A stretch of 64,000 nt of DNA from contig NZ_AP018694.1 in NCBI RefSeq assembly GCF_009689585.1, positions 3,735,001-3,799,000 of the forward strand, written 5' to 3'. The first letter of the stretch is position 1. Each line of letters starts with the position of its first letter. A program made the translations under genes and the position numbers. The stretch comes from Aquipluma nitroreducens (GTDB lineage: Bacteria; Bacteroidota; Bacteroidia; Bacteroidales; Prolixibacteraceae). Shown in pieces: positions 25,352 to 34,745 of this stretch. The notes beneath the pieces were generated by a model. It was not told where the DNA came from. It worked only from the letters and a program-made list of their open reading frames with translations, and made no database searches.

Positions 25352-28339
25352 TTATTCAAGTTTTCCGGCAAATACCATCAACTTTTCTTTCATGCTTTTT
25401 AATTCGGATTCCGGAAGTGTATCTGCGGCTTGTTTTATCAGTTCGTTGTACAGCGACAATTGAAAACTGGCTTCATCCAAAACGGATTCTTTCTGATTCG
25501 ACGGGAAGCTTGAGTAATATTTCAGTCCTTCTTCAAGCGATTTGGCCAGATTCTGGAACCGAACTTCTCCCAATTGTTTCTGCCCGTTTCGCTCATATAA
25601 ACTAGCCAACAGAATACTTTGATAATCTACAGGCCAATTTTTCAGACTCATGACTTGTTCTGCTTTCTTCAAAACTTCCGTCGCTTTCTCAGGCTGTTTT
25701 TCCTCCGTCAATTGATTGGCGAGGCGATAAAAAGCATTTCTGATTTGCATGGTGGCAAACATGCGCCGGTGGTGCCAGTCGAAATTAATCGATGGATCGG
25801 CCAGATTGTCCCAGTTGCATTTTTGCATCAGGTTGGTGTACAGATTTTCAGTTTCAATTTTACCAATGTCGAGAATTGAACTACTGTCGGTCTTTTGATC
25901 AGTTAGCCGGTAAACCAATCCGTCGTAAATCAGGTTATTTTTCAATCCATGTTCATCGGGGTCAACCCAAGTCGTAAAGCAAATGGGACGCTTCCCCTGG
26001 TTGGAAGAAATAATATCGTAGAAAGCGAGGTCTCCCTTGTTAATGGCTCTTTTGTTGAGTTCAAAATGAATCGGTTCCTGATCTGGAAATTGCAGCCTGA
26101 TTTTATTTACCGGAATGTAACTGATTTGTTCACCATTTTCAACAGTCAGTTTAGTTTTCGATGAGTCGCTGGCCACAAATTCAAGAACATCGGTCATGTG
26201 TTGCTCTGTCTCAATTTTTGGAACAACATACACGTAATCGAGTTGTCCGGTTTGATATTTTTCGAGTGGAACCGTCATTTTTAATGGTTCGTTTTCGTAG
26301 ATTTTTCGTTGCAATTGGCCGATGTACCATTCAGCCGACAAATAGGGCATCACCACAACGCGAACATCGCGGCGAATGCCTTCCACTTCCTGGCGGTACC
26401 ACAACGGATAGGTATCGTTGTCGGCATGAGTGAACAGTATAGCATTCGGCTTGCACGATTCGAGGTAATTCCGGGCTAAATCGCGGGCCGAATACCTTCC
26501 GGAGCGATCATGATCATCGTAGTTTTGAGACAGTAGAAGCATTGGCGAGGCAAGCAGACATACCGCCAATGTGGTGGTAATCGCTAATTTTTCTTTCATC
26601 AATTTCTGAAACTGACTGAACAGAAACAATGCTCCGAATCCAATCCAGATGCAGAAAACATAGAATGAACCCACATAAACATAGTCGCGTTCGCGTGGCG
26701 TGTTTGGAACTTCGTTGAGGTAAGCAACCAGCGCAAAACTCATCAGGAAAAAGAGCAAACCCGTGACCAGAAAGTTTTGACGATCGTTTCGGTATTGAAA
26801 AGCTAAACCCAACAGACCCAGAATAAGTGGAAGGAAGTAGTATGAATTTCGTCCTTTGTTTTCCTTTGCTGATGTGGGCAGGTTTTCCTGTGGTCCGGCA
26901 ACCTGTTTGTCGATTAGCGGAATTCCCGATTGCCAGTTTCCGTTCAGTAATCCGCCAGTTCCCTGGATGTCGTTTTGGCGGCCAGCAAAATTCCACATGA
27001 AGTACCGGATGTACATGAAACCCAGTTGGTAGTTCAGGAAAAATGATAGGTTTTCATGAAAAGTGGGTACGATTATTTCTGTTTGTTTTCCATCTTCATC
27101 GGTTGTCATCACCCTACGCCCTTTAAAATTGAACTGTTTTTTATACGCGTCAATGTGTTCAGGATCGTTGCTGTGCATTCGTGGAAAGAATCCAATGGTT
27201 CTTGGATCGTATTCAATTTTTGCATTCAGTTTACTTTTGATGTATTTTCCATCTTTGGCAATCCAGGTTTCGCGCTCTTTGTATCCGGTAACCACCGAAG
27301 CGAAATTTTCGCCGTATAAGATGGGGCGAGTGCCGTACTGTTCGCGGTTTAGGTAATTCAGAAGGCTAAAAGTTGTTTCAGGATCGCCCTGATTGACGGG
27401 AACATTGGCCGAAGCCCTGACAATTGTTGCCACATACGATGTATATCCGACTAATAAGAAGGTGAGGCACAGTAAAGCCAGATTGAGTTTGGGCAACTGT
27501 TTTCGGTGGCTGTATATGATTCCTCCTGAAAGCAATGCAATGAGCAAAATAACATAGGTAATTAATCCGGAATGAATGGGGAAATGCAGGCTGTTTACAA
27601 AAAATAGTTCCAGATTCTTGGATAAATCGAGAATTCCGGGGATAAAAATCTGAAGCAATGAAACAATGCCGATTCCGCTGATCAGGATAGCTGCTATTAA
27701 TCCCTTTAGCGAGTAGTTATATTTCCTGAAATAGATGATAAGTCCAACTGATGGGATGACCAGCAGATTCAGCAGATGCACTCCAATAGAAAGCCCAATC
27801 AGGAAAAAGATCAGCACAATCCATCGCGATGAATCGGGTTGGTCGGCTTCGCGTTCCCAGCGCGTGGCTGCCCAAAGTACAACTGCACTAAAAAGTGATG
27901 AAAGTGCATAAACTTCGGCTTCAACTGCCGAGAACCAAAACGAATCGGTGAAGGCAAACGATAAAGCTCCAATTGCTGCGGCTCCGAATTTCAGGAATAG
28001 AGGGAATTGGCGGCCTTGCTTTTGTTCCAGTTTTGAAACCAACCAAACAATGGTCCAAAAGAGGAATAAAATTGTTGCCGCACTCGCAACTGCCGATACG
28101 AGATTTATTGCGTAGGCAGCATGTGTTGGATTTCCGAAGCTGAAAAGGGAAAAAATGCGTCCCAAAAGCATAAATAGCGGAGCTCCTGGCGAATGGTTGA
28201 TTTCGAGTTTGTAAGCCGAAGTTAAAAATTCGCCGCAATCCCAAAGACTTAGCGTTGGTTCAAGGGTTAAAACATAAATTATGAGCGAGACGACAAAGAC
28301 GCCCCATCCGGTAAGGTTATTTATTTTTTGCTGATTCAT
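25352..28339 (-). CDS. DUF2723 family membrane protein (glycosyltransferase-like)
   Basis: 995 residues. The N-terminal half has the DUF2723 pattern: YVLTLEPTLSLWDCGEFLTSAYKLEINHSPGAP in the first outer loop, whose acidic and His residues resemble the catalytic loop of GT-C protein O-mannosyltransferases, followed by about ten membrane helices to ~residue 310 and again at ~490-610. The C-terminal ~330 residues are soluble, include helical TPR-like repeats and probably face the periplasm. The family is thought to glycosylate exported proteins in Bacteroidota, but substrate and sugar are not established. It stands alone, divergent from no gene and separated from the DUF1080 gene by a repeat. 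Confidence 0.88.
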   Translation of the reverse strand: MNQQKINNLTGWGVFVVSLIIYVLTLEPTLSLWDCGEFLTSAYKLEINHSPGAPLFMLLGRIFSLFSFGNPTHAAYAINLVSAVASAATILFLFWTIVWLVSKLEQKQGRQFPLFLKFGAAAIGALSFAFTDSFWFSAVEAEVYALSSLFSAVVLWAATRWEREADQPDSSRWIVLIFFLIGLSIGVHLLNLLVIPSVGLIIYFRKYNYSLKGLIAAILISGIGIVSLLQIFIPGILDLSKNLELFFVNSLHFPIHSGLITYVILLIALLSGGIIYSHRKQLPKLNLALLCLTFLLVGYTSYVATIVRASANVPVNQGDPETTFSLLNYLNREQYGTRPILYGENFASVVTGYKERETWIAKDGKYIKSKLNAKIEYDPRTIGFFPRMHSNDPEHIDAYKKQFNFKGRRVMTTDEDGKQTEIIVPTFHENLSFFLNYQLGFMYIRYFMWNFAGRQNDIQGTGGLLNGNWQSGIPLIDKQVAGPQENLPTSAKENKGRNSYYFLPLILGLLGLAFQYRNDRQNFLVTGLLFFLMSFALVAYLNEVPNTPRERDYVYVGSFYVFCIWIGFGALFLFSQFQKLMKEKLAITTTLAVCLLASPMLLLSQNYDDHDRSGRYSARDLARNYLESCKPNAILFTHADNDTYPLWYRQEVEGIRRDVRVVVMPYLSAEWYIGQLQRKIYENEPLKMTVPLEKYQTGQLDYVYVVPKIETEQHMTDVLEFVASDSSKTKLTVENGEQISYIPVNKIRLQFPDQEPIHFELNKRAINKGDLAFYDIISSNQGKRPICFTTWVDPDEHGLKNNLIYDGLVYRLTDQKTDSSSILDIGKIETENLYTNLMQKCNWDNLADPSINFDWHHRRMFATMQIRNAFYRLANQLTEEKQPEKATEVLKKAEQVMSLKNWPVDYQSILLASLYERNGQKQLGEVRFQNLAKSLEEGLKYYSSFPSNQKESVLDEASFQLSLYNELIKQAADTLPESELKSMKEKLMVFAGKLE

Positions 28340-28441
28340 GTGGATACTTTTTCATTCAGTACACGCCGAAATGAAAAAGTTCAGGAAAGCGGATGATTTT
28401 TAAACTGAGGCTGTCTCAAAAGTCTAAACAATCGCAATTCT

Positions 28442-28536
28442 CGTCATTCCGAATTTATTTCGGAATCTGACAAACAGTGCGTTGAGATCCTGAAACCCCG
28501 CCTGCCAAGCGAGCGGTCAGGAAGTTCAGGATGACG
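28442..28536. repeat. Three-way-junction intergenic repeat, copy A
   Basis: Outer stem CGTCAT (28442-28447) with ATGACG (28531-28536); inner hairpin 1 ATTCCGAA (28446-28453) with TTCGGAAT (28459-28466); inner hairpin 2 ATCCTGAA (28487-28494) with TTCAGGAT (28525-28532). The loop of hairpin 2 is enlarged by a GC-rich insertion. The same architecture recurs at 47751-47818. It lies in the 241-base gap between the DUF1080 and DUF2723 genes. Confidence 0.8.
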
Positions 28537-28580
28537 GGATTAACGACTCCTGATACAGCCGCGGTCTAAAAATAAATTGT

Positions 28581-29369
28581 TCATTTCAAATATTCAGCAG
28601 GTATTCCTTTAATCTTTTCGATTTCGATTTTCCGGATGAAAAACTCGCCGCCTTCAGATTGTATCTGGATTTTCCCTTTGGTAAGTGGAACTTTTAATCC
28701 GTTTTCAACTTTGCTGCAATTGGTATTGACCATCACTAGTTGTCCATTGTCCACGTGAACAGATGTTTGGCCGAAGCAATATAAATCAACTGTATTCCAT
28801 TCGCCCAATGGCATTTCAGCATCTTTAGCCTTTTTAATCGAGCGACCATTATCTTTTTCGCTGAATGAAGTTGATTGACCTTCAGGAGAATAAATGTAAT
28901 TTTTACCATCATCACTTTTTACGACTTTAGTCTCGCAATACGTGTTGGCCATCAGGTAGGTGTCGCCCATGCTTTCGTGCATCAGTTGATGTTCGATGGT
29001 TGCCATCCAGGTTCCAAAAGCTGCGCCAAACGGGCCAAAACTGTGGTAGAGTAAACCGCTGTTGCGTTTGCCATATACTTTTTCACCCCATTTGTATTCA
29101 AGGTGAAGGTGATAGTTTTCGTATTCGGCTTTAGTCGCGAGAGAGGCAAAAATATCTCCGGAAATGTGGATTACTTTTTGTCCATTCAATTCGGTAACGC
29201 TGTAAGTTGAGGCTGGTGTTGCTTTTTTAGCGAGTTCTTCGAATCCAGTGATCGGACTTCCGAGAAAGATATCCCAGTTTTTCAGATTCTTCCCGTTAAA
29301 AAGTGATTTTTGACCGAAAGTTATTGTTGACAAGAAACAAAAGGTAAACACAAGTAAAAGGTTTTTCAT
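28581..29369 (-). CDS. DUF1080 family secreted protein (3-keto-disaccharide hydrolase-like)
   Basis: 262 residues with a signal peptide (1-19, ending TFG). The rest is a single concanavalin-like beta-sandwich of the DUF1080 type, with SLFNGKNLKNWDIF at the start, GLLYHS and LGEWNTVDLYCFG in the middle, and GKIQIQSEGGEFFIRKIEIEKI at the end. Some family members hydrolyse 3-keto-glucosides; others have no known activity. No dehydrogenase that makes 3-keto sugars is in the window, so the role is open. It is separated from the upstream small gene by a terminator. Confidence 0.85.
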   Translation of the reverse strand: MKNLLLVFTFCFLSTITFGQKSLFNGKNLKNWDIFLGSPITGFEELAKKATPASTYSVTELNGQKVIHISGDIFASLATKAEYENYHLHLEYKWGEKVYGKRNSGLLYHSFGPFGAAFGTWMATIEHQLMHESMGDTYLMANTYCETKVVKSDDGKNYIYSPEGQSTSFSEKDNGRSIKKAKDAEMPLGEWNTVDLYCFGQTSVHVDNGQLVMVNTNCSKVENGLKVPLTKGKIQIQSEGGEFFIRKIEIEKIKGIPAEYLK

Positions 29370-29403
29370 GATTGTTGGTTTAGGTTAAGTTGAACAAAAA
29401 AAA

Positions 29404-29427
29404 ACTGCCCCATAAAGATAGGGCAGT
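29404..29427 (-). terminator. Intrinsic terminator of the 84-aa gene
   Basis: ACTGCCC (29404-29410) with GGGCAGT (29421-29427), 10-base loop; on the minus strand the stem is followed by a T-run (A-run 29396-29404 on the plus strand). Confidence 0.82.
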
Positions 29428-29452
29428 CTATTGGAATAATAAAATGTAATTT

Positions 29453-29707
29453 TTAGTTCGAATGAGATGCAAGCAATTGTTGAGCTCTTTCTAAAATGGC
29501 CGTATCGTCGAGGAGAACTACGCCTCCATCGGGTCCCGGTTCGATGTGTAATCCAACAGATTTACCTTTTACATAGTTTGCGCCTCCAAAATAATTCCTG
29601 ACGGTTTCTACTTCAATTCCAAATTCCTGCGCAATTTGACTGATGGAACCGGCAGGTAAACTGTCTTTGATGTGACGTAGCTCATTAAAAGTGATTTTTC
29701 TATCCAT
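29453..29707 (-). CDS. Small HTH-like putative DNA-binding protein, 84 aa
   Basis: 84 residues. Residues ~5-40 (LRHIKDSLPAGSISQIAQEFGIEVETVRNYFGG) look like a helix-turn-helix, and the rest is a short beta-containing tail with GLHIEPGPDGGVVLLDD. Proteins like this are found across Bacteroidota as small putative DNA-binding proteins. It is a single gene between two terminators. Target and regulatory role are unknown. Confidence 0.75.
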   Translation of the reverse strand: MDRKITFNELRHIKDSLPAGSISQIAQEFGIEVETVRNYFGGANYVKGKSVGLHIEPGPDGGVVLLDDTAILERAQQLLASHSN

Positions 29708-29919
29708 GACATTAAGTTTTTATGGTTGTACACTCTTTTTACTTTCAAACACAGCTTAAAGTTAAAATTAATATAGAAATAACAATGGGGTAACGCTTAT
29801 GTTTTAATGGCAGGTTTTCGAAAAATTGCATTTTGTTTGCTGCTTAACAATTTGTTATTTGAGGCTCATTACATATTCTGTGGGTGTTATAGGATGAAAG
29901 GATTGTTACAATGCGATGA

Positions 29920-29957
29920 ATTAACTATTAAAAATTTAACAATTTTTAATAGTTAAT
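29920..29957 (-). terminator. AT-rich 17-bp hairpin at the end of the GH3 fusion gene
   Basis: Arms ATTAACTATTAAAAATT (29920-29936) and 29941-29957 are perfect reverse complements with a 4-base loop. The stop codon of the minus-strand gene lies in the right arm. It is probably a terminator, though without GC pairs it may be weak. Confidence 0.55.
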
Positions 29958-32892
29958 TGAGTCCATTCTGAATGGCGTCGTAAATAGCCTGATGCATTGA
30001 CGTTTGAATATTTAAATCAGAAATCGCAGTATGGCTTCTGCTGGGGTAAACTCTGTTAGAAAGAAAGATAAACAGAAGTTGATTTTTGGGATCCATCCAA
30101 ACAAAAGTTCCCGTAAATCCGGTGTGCCCGTAACTTTCCGGACTTGCATCTGTAGCTGGAAATTTATTTTTTTCATCTCGGGTGAGTGGGTTTGACTTGT
30201 CGAATCCGAGTGCACGGTGGTTTGAACTTTGTGGAAACTGAACTTTAGTAAATTCGTTGATTGTTTCTGGAGAAATATATTGTTTACCTCCATAATAGCC
30301 TTGCTGAAGATACATTTGCATGACTTTGGCCAGATCGTTAGCATTGCTGAAAAGCCCGGCATTGCCCGAAACACCTCCTAATACAGCTGCCATTTCGTCG
30401 TGTACAAACCCTTGCAAAAGTTCTTTCCTGAATGTTTGATCATCTTCAGTGGGGGCAATTTGTGGAATGGGATATCGTTCGTATGGTTTGAACCCAACAG
30501 AATTGGCTCCAAGAGGTTTGTAAAATTCTTTGTTCAGATACTCTTGGAAAGTCATAGTTGTTAGTCGTTCAGTTACAAAACGTAAAAGTCCGAATCCTAA
30601 ATCGGAGTACACAAATTCCTTTTTGGAAAGGAGTGGAGATTTGACGATGTCGCTGATTACTTGTTTTTCAAAATCATTTCTGACATACATGTCTTTCGAA
30701 ATCCGAATAGGAAATTGGTCGGAGGGTTGATCTTTGAAAGCCCTTTTTCGGAGGATCGATTTTGTTTCACGTTCGAGATAGAACGGAATATAGGGTTGAA
30801 GGCGCGCCTGATGTGTCAACACATCACGGACGGTCAATTCTGCTTTATTCGATTTTTTAAATTCGGTGAAATAGTTCGATAAAGGGGCGTCCAGATTTAT
30901 CTTTTTCTCATCGTACAATTTCATAACTGCCGGAAGTGGGGCTGCTATTTTAGTGATCGAAGCCAAATCGTAAAGTACATCGTTTTGCACAGGTGAAATT
31001 TTGTCGTATGTCAGGAATCCGTAACTTTTGTTCATGATGACATTTCCTCCTTTCGCAATTAAAACCTGACATCCGGGAAATGCTTTCGCTTCAATCCCAA
31101 GCTCAGCAATAGAATCAATCAAATGTTGAAGGTATCCGGAGTTTATATTTACTCCTTCAGGAAGTGTGTATTTTAAGCGTTGAATGTTCCTGATGCCGAT
31201 GCCCGATTGGATTGGATAAAAATCTTTCACAGTTACCGGCAATTTTCCAGCGGCATCCCTCGCCCCAAAAATGAGTTGAGCAGCCAGCTCTTCCACATCT
31301 TTGTCGTCCTGGTAAGCTACAACCAAACTTTGGGCATTTTTGAGTTGTGGAAAATTTGGAAGGGCGTATGGATTTCCAAAGAAAGCGAAAATGGTATGTT
31401 GACTATCCAGACCTTCAGTCAAACGAATTTGCTGATCGGTTATTCCAAATCGCCTTGATGGATATAGTCCCAACCCGTGGATGCCCGTGATAACCAGGTT
31501 GTACGATTTCAGTTGATTAAGTAGTTCGGCAATTTCTGTGTCTGAAGGGTTTTGGGATATGTTAAAATGATCAACTTGAGTATAATTGCTGAGCATCCTT
31601 TGAAAGGAGGTGATTTGTACTGATCCAAGGGCAAGGCTTGCAATTTTTAAAGTGTCAAGCTTTTGAATTGGGAGGATGTTATTCTTGTTTTCAATTACCG
31701 TTAGCGATTTCTCATAAAGTTGACTTTTTGTTAAGAGATACTTGTTTTGATTTAGATCGCTGACAAGGTTCTTGGTTTCGATAAGCTTGTGTTGGTCAAG
31801 ACCAATCCACTTTTTTATGGCCAAAATTTTTCGGCATTTCGAATCAATCTCGTCTTTTGTAATTATTCCTGATTTTACGGCAAGTTTTACGGCCTGAATT
31901 GCTTTTCCCAGATTTGGAACAATTTCGACCATATCGTTGCCCGCTTTTAGGGCCCGAACCACCAGTTCTGCCGAAGAAACTTTGCCGACTCCTTTCATAT
32001 TCATGGCATCAGTAATGATCAATCCTTCAAAACCTAAATCTTTCTTTAGTTTATTTTTGATAATCCGGGAAGACAGTGTTGCCGGAATTTTTGTATTCGA
32101 TTCGAGAGCCGGAACTTGCAAATGTCCGGTCATAACAGCGCCAATACCTTTATTGATGAGAAATGAAAACGGAAATAACTCGAGAGAATCGAGCTCGCTT
32201 TTAGTTCGGTTGATAACTGGGAGTCGCAAATGAGAATCAGTTTGAGTATCACCATGTCCGGGAAAATGCTTTGCTGTAGCCAGCACGCCGGCATCTTGCA
32301 TTCCGCTTGCATAAAGCCACGATTTTCGGGCTACCTGGATTTTATCTTCACCAAATGAGCGGTAATTAATAACCGGATTGGCTGGATTAATATTTATGTC
32401 GCTCACCGGAGCCATGTTCATGTGAATGCCAAGCCTCCGGAATTGTTCTCCAATTTCAAAGCCCATGCGATAAATCAATGAATCATCGGCAATGGCTCCC
32501 AAAGCCATTTGTGCCGGATAGTTGATTGTTGAATCTAAACGGAATCCAAGTCCGGTTTCTCCGTCAATAGCCACCAACAAAGGGACATTTGAGGCTTTCT
32601 GGAAACTGTTGCAGATTTGGGATTGAGCTAGGGGGCCACCTTGCATAAATATGACTCCACCAACCTGAAATTGAATAATCTGTTTTAGGATTTCTTCAGT
32701 CTTTTGATTTTTTTGATTTGAATAGGCCTGAATCATAAATAGTTGCCCTATTTTTTGATCCACCGTTAAGGTTTTCATTAATGAATCAACCCATTGGTCG
32801 TTTGAATATTTCAGGAACCCTGGTTTTTCTATTGCGGTTAGTGATCCGGCAAAAAAAGTAATCAGGAGGATTAAAATTGTAAGCTTTTTCAT
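29953..32892 (-). CDS. GH3 beta-N-acetylhexosaminidase fused to a class C beta-lactamase-like serine hydrolase
   Basis: 979 residues with a signal peptide (1-20). Residues ~33-365 form a NagZ-like GH3 barrel: KHFPGHGDT (208-216) and the nucleophile D295 in ITDAMNMKGV; ~385-560 form the second GH3 domain. Residues ~585-979 form a serine hydrolase with the SxxK motif S645-I-T-K648, YSD (762-764) in place of YxN, and a late GHTGFTGT motif. This fusion is found repeatedly in Bacteroidota. The GH3 part should remove GlcNAc from muropeptides in the periplasm; the second part could act on peptide stems or other esters/amides. Proximity of the two activities suggests cell-wall turnover, which is an inference. 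Confidence 0.92.
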   Translation of the reverse strand: MKKLTILILLITFFAGSLTAIEKPGFLKYSNDQWVDSLMKTLTVDQKIGQLFMIQAYSNQKNQKTEEILKQIIQFQVGGVIFMQGGPLAQSQICNSFQKASNVPLLVAIDGETGLGFRLDSTINYPAQMALGAIADDSLIYRMGFEIGEQFRRLGIHMNMAPVSDININPANPVINYRSFGEDKIQVARKSWLYASGMQDAGVLATAKHFPGHGDTQTDSHLRLPVINRTKSELDSLELFPFSFLINKGIGAVMTGHLQVPALESNTKIPATLSSRIIKNKLKKDLGFEGLIITDAMNMKGVGKVSSAELVVRALKAGNDMVEIVPNLGKAIQAVKLAVKSGIITKDEIDSKCRKILAIKKWIGLDQHKLIETKNLVSDLNQNKYLLTKSQLYEKSLTVIENKNNILPIQKLDTLKIASLALGSVQITSFQRMLSNYTQVDHFNISQNPSDTEIAELLNQLKSYNLVITGIHGLGLYPSRRFGITDQQIRLTEGLDSQHTIFAFFGNPYALPNFPQLKNAQSLVVAYQDDKDVEELAAQLIFGARDAAGKLPVTVKDFYPIQSGIGIRNIQRLKYTLPEGVNINSGYLQHLIDSIAELGIEAKAFPGCQVLIAKGGNVIMNKSYGFLTYDKISPVQNDVLYDLASITKIAAPLPAVMKLYDEKKINLDAPLSNYFTEFKKSNKAELTVRDVLTHQARLQPYIPFYLERETKSILRKRAFKDQPSDQFPIRISKDMYVRNDFEKQVISDIVKSPLLSKKEFVYSDLGFGLLRFVTERLTTMTFQEYLNKEFYKPLGANSVGFKPYERYPIPQIAPTEDDQTFRKELLQGFVHDEMAAVLGGVSGNAGLFSNANDLAKVMQMYLQQGYYGGKQYISPETINEFTKVQFPQSSNHRALGFDKSNPLTRDEKNKFPATDASPESYGHTGFTGTFVWMDPKNQLLFIFLSNRVYPSRSHTAISDLNIQTSMHQAIYDAIQNGLN

Positions 32893-33203
32893 CTGTTGTA
32901 AAATCTGGTGGTAAAGTTAGAAAACAATGAATGCATTGCCATTGGTTAAATCAACCCTGCGCCGGAATAACAAATATTAATTTGTTAATGTTACAGATTT
33001 TTATTGTTCTGTTTGTAAAATATTGACAATGTGTCTTTTGATGAACAAATTGATAACTATAGCTAAATTTATTTGTCAATTTAGTGCTATGATGAGGTGA
33101 TTTCAACACTTACTTGCATAAATGTTAAAAAATGTAAAAATCATTTATTATTTTTGGCATACTAAGTGTATTTATCTGAACGTTATTATCTAAACCTATT
33201 TGT
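32893..33203. promoter_or_regulatory. Divergent promoter region, no gene
   Basis: 311 AT-rich bases between the GH3 fusion and the beta-helix lipoprotein gene. TATTTTTG at 33149-33156 fits the TAnnTTTG box for the rightward gene (55 bases before its start); I find no TTG at the usual distance. An imperfect palindrome AACAAATATTAATTTGTT lies near 32969-32986. No ORF or RNA gene was seen. Confidence 0.4.
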
Positions 33204-34646
33204 TTGAAGAATCTTTTCTACATATTGATTTTATTCCTGTCACTTGGGTATTTATTTTCATGTGAGGACGAAAAGTATCTTTCTTCTGCAAATGTCAAGC
33301 TCCGGTTTTCAGTTGATACTGTTATGTTTGATACTGTTTTTACAACAATCGGTTCAACTACTCAGCATTTAAAAGTTTATAATCCATACGATCAGAAAGT
33401 TTTAATTTCCTCGGTAAAACTTGCCAAAGCAGAAACTTCCAATTTTAGGTTGAATGTAAATGGAGTATCTTCCAATGAGGTTAAGAATCTGGAGATAGCT
33501 CCATTTGACAGTTTGTATATTTTTGTTGAAGTGACAATTGATCCGAATGGACAGAATCTTCCGTTGGTGGTCAAAGATTCCATAGAATTTGTAACAAATT
33601 CGAATCCGCAGGATGTTGACTTGGTGGCATGGGGGCAGGACTTTAAACTGGTAAAAGGTAAAATTCCGAAAAATACAATCTGGACGAATGAAAAGCCTTA
33701 TCTTGTCTATACCGACGCTTATGTCGACAGCATCTCTTCGTTAACAATTCAGGCAGGAACGAAGGTTTATTTTCATAAAGAAGCAGGATTGCATGTTGAA
33801 GGCAGGGTGGTTGCAAAAGGAACGGTTGAAAATCCGATAATCTTTCATGGAGATCGACTTGAAACAGTATATTCCAATGTTCCCGATCAATGGGACGGAA
33901 TTTCGCTCTATCCAGGAAGTAAGAATAATGAGTTCTCGAATGTTGAAATCAAAAATGCAAATATTGGACTTTTAATTGGAAATGTTGGTGAAGAGAACTC
34001 TGCTGATGTGACACTTAATAATGTGAAAATTCAAAATATGGCCTATGCCGGAATTTTCGCTATGGAATCAGGTATTAAAGCGACCAATTGTTTGATTACA
34101 AACTGTGGCTATTATGCCGTTGCCTTGCTAGTTAGTGGAAATTATGAGTTCAATCATTCGACGATTGCAAATTATTGGCCGCAGTATGGGTTTAAAACCA
34201 GAACGACTCCTGCGGTTTACATTGCCAATGTTTTAAATGTTGCAAAAGATAAAAAGGATTATGTCGGTGACATTGCCAAAGCTGATTTTTCAAATTGTAT
34301 AATAACTGGTAACGTTCTTGATAATAATGAGCTTTATTTAAAAGTAAATCCGGATAAGATATTCAATTATAAATTTGAAAGATGTGTCATTCAGTTAGAT
34401 AAAACTGATGTATTTAAAACAAGCGCCCAACATTATCTAAATTGTTTTAAGATTAGACCTGATTCAATATTTGTAGATCCGTATAAAAAATTCAATTTCG
34501 AGTTGGATTCTTTGAGTAGAGCCAAGGATACAGCCAACAGAACGATCAGCAAGCTTTATCCAACTGATTTAAAAGGACGTGACCGATTCCTTGACAACGG
34601 ACCTGATATTGGCGCTTTGGAACGTCAGGAAAAAAAATCAAAATAG
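33204..34646 (+). CDS. Parallel beta-helix lipoprotein
   Basis: 480 residues read from TTG 33204, which gives a lipoprotein signal with Cys20 in YLFSC. Residues ~30-150 look like a beta-sandwich region; ~165-400 show repeated short strands with N/G turns (WDGISLYPGSKNNEF, VEIKNANIGLLIG, KIQNMAYAGIF, LITNCGYYAVAL), the pattern of a right-handed parallel beta-helix. The end DIGALERQ resembles the tail of choice-of-anchor/parallel beta-helix proteins. Probably cell-surface, with unknown ligand. The secreted nuclease/phosphatase gene follows 99 bases later. Confidence 0.82.
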   Translation: MKNLFYILILFLSLGYLFSCEDEKYLSSANVKLRFSVDTVMFDTVFTTIGSTTQHLKVYNPYDQKVLISSVKLAKAETSNFRLNVNGVSSNEVKNLEIAPFDSLYIFVEVTIDPNGQNLPLVVKDSIEFVTNSNPQDVDLVAWGQDFKLVKGKIPKNTIWTNEKPYLVYTDAYVDSISSLTIQAGTKVYFHKEAGLHVEGRVVAKGTVENPIIFHGDRLETVYSNVPDQWDGISLYPGSKNNEFSNVEIKNANIGLLIGNVGEENSADVTLNNVKIQNMAYAGIFAMESGIKATNCLITNCGYYAVALLVSGNYEFNHSTIANYWPQYGFKTRTTPAVYIANVLNVAKDKKDYVGDIAKADFSNCIITGNVLDNNELYLKVNPDKIFNYKFERCVIQLDKTDVFKTSAQHYLNCFKIRPDSIFVDPYKKFNFELDSLSRAKDTANRTISKLYPTDLKGRDRFLDNGPDIGALERQEKKSK

Positions 34647-34745
34647 TAGTAAAAGCTGGCGAAGCTCCCTTTCCCATTTGTTTTCTTTGATCATAAATAA
34701 CTGAAGACCATTTTCTTTCTTTTCGGTAACGGATAATTTTGTAAA

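Noticed and set aside
28442-28536. Repeat as a tRNA-like gene because of its cloverleaf look
   Set aside because: No anticodon arm, T-loop or acceptor stem of the right size; the second copy at 47751 shows a two-hairpin repeat instead.
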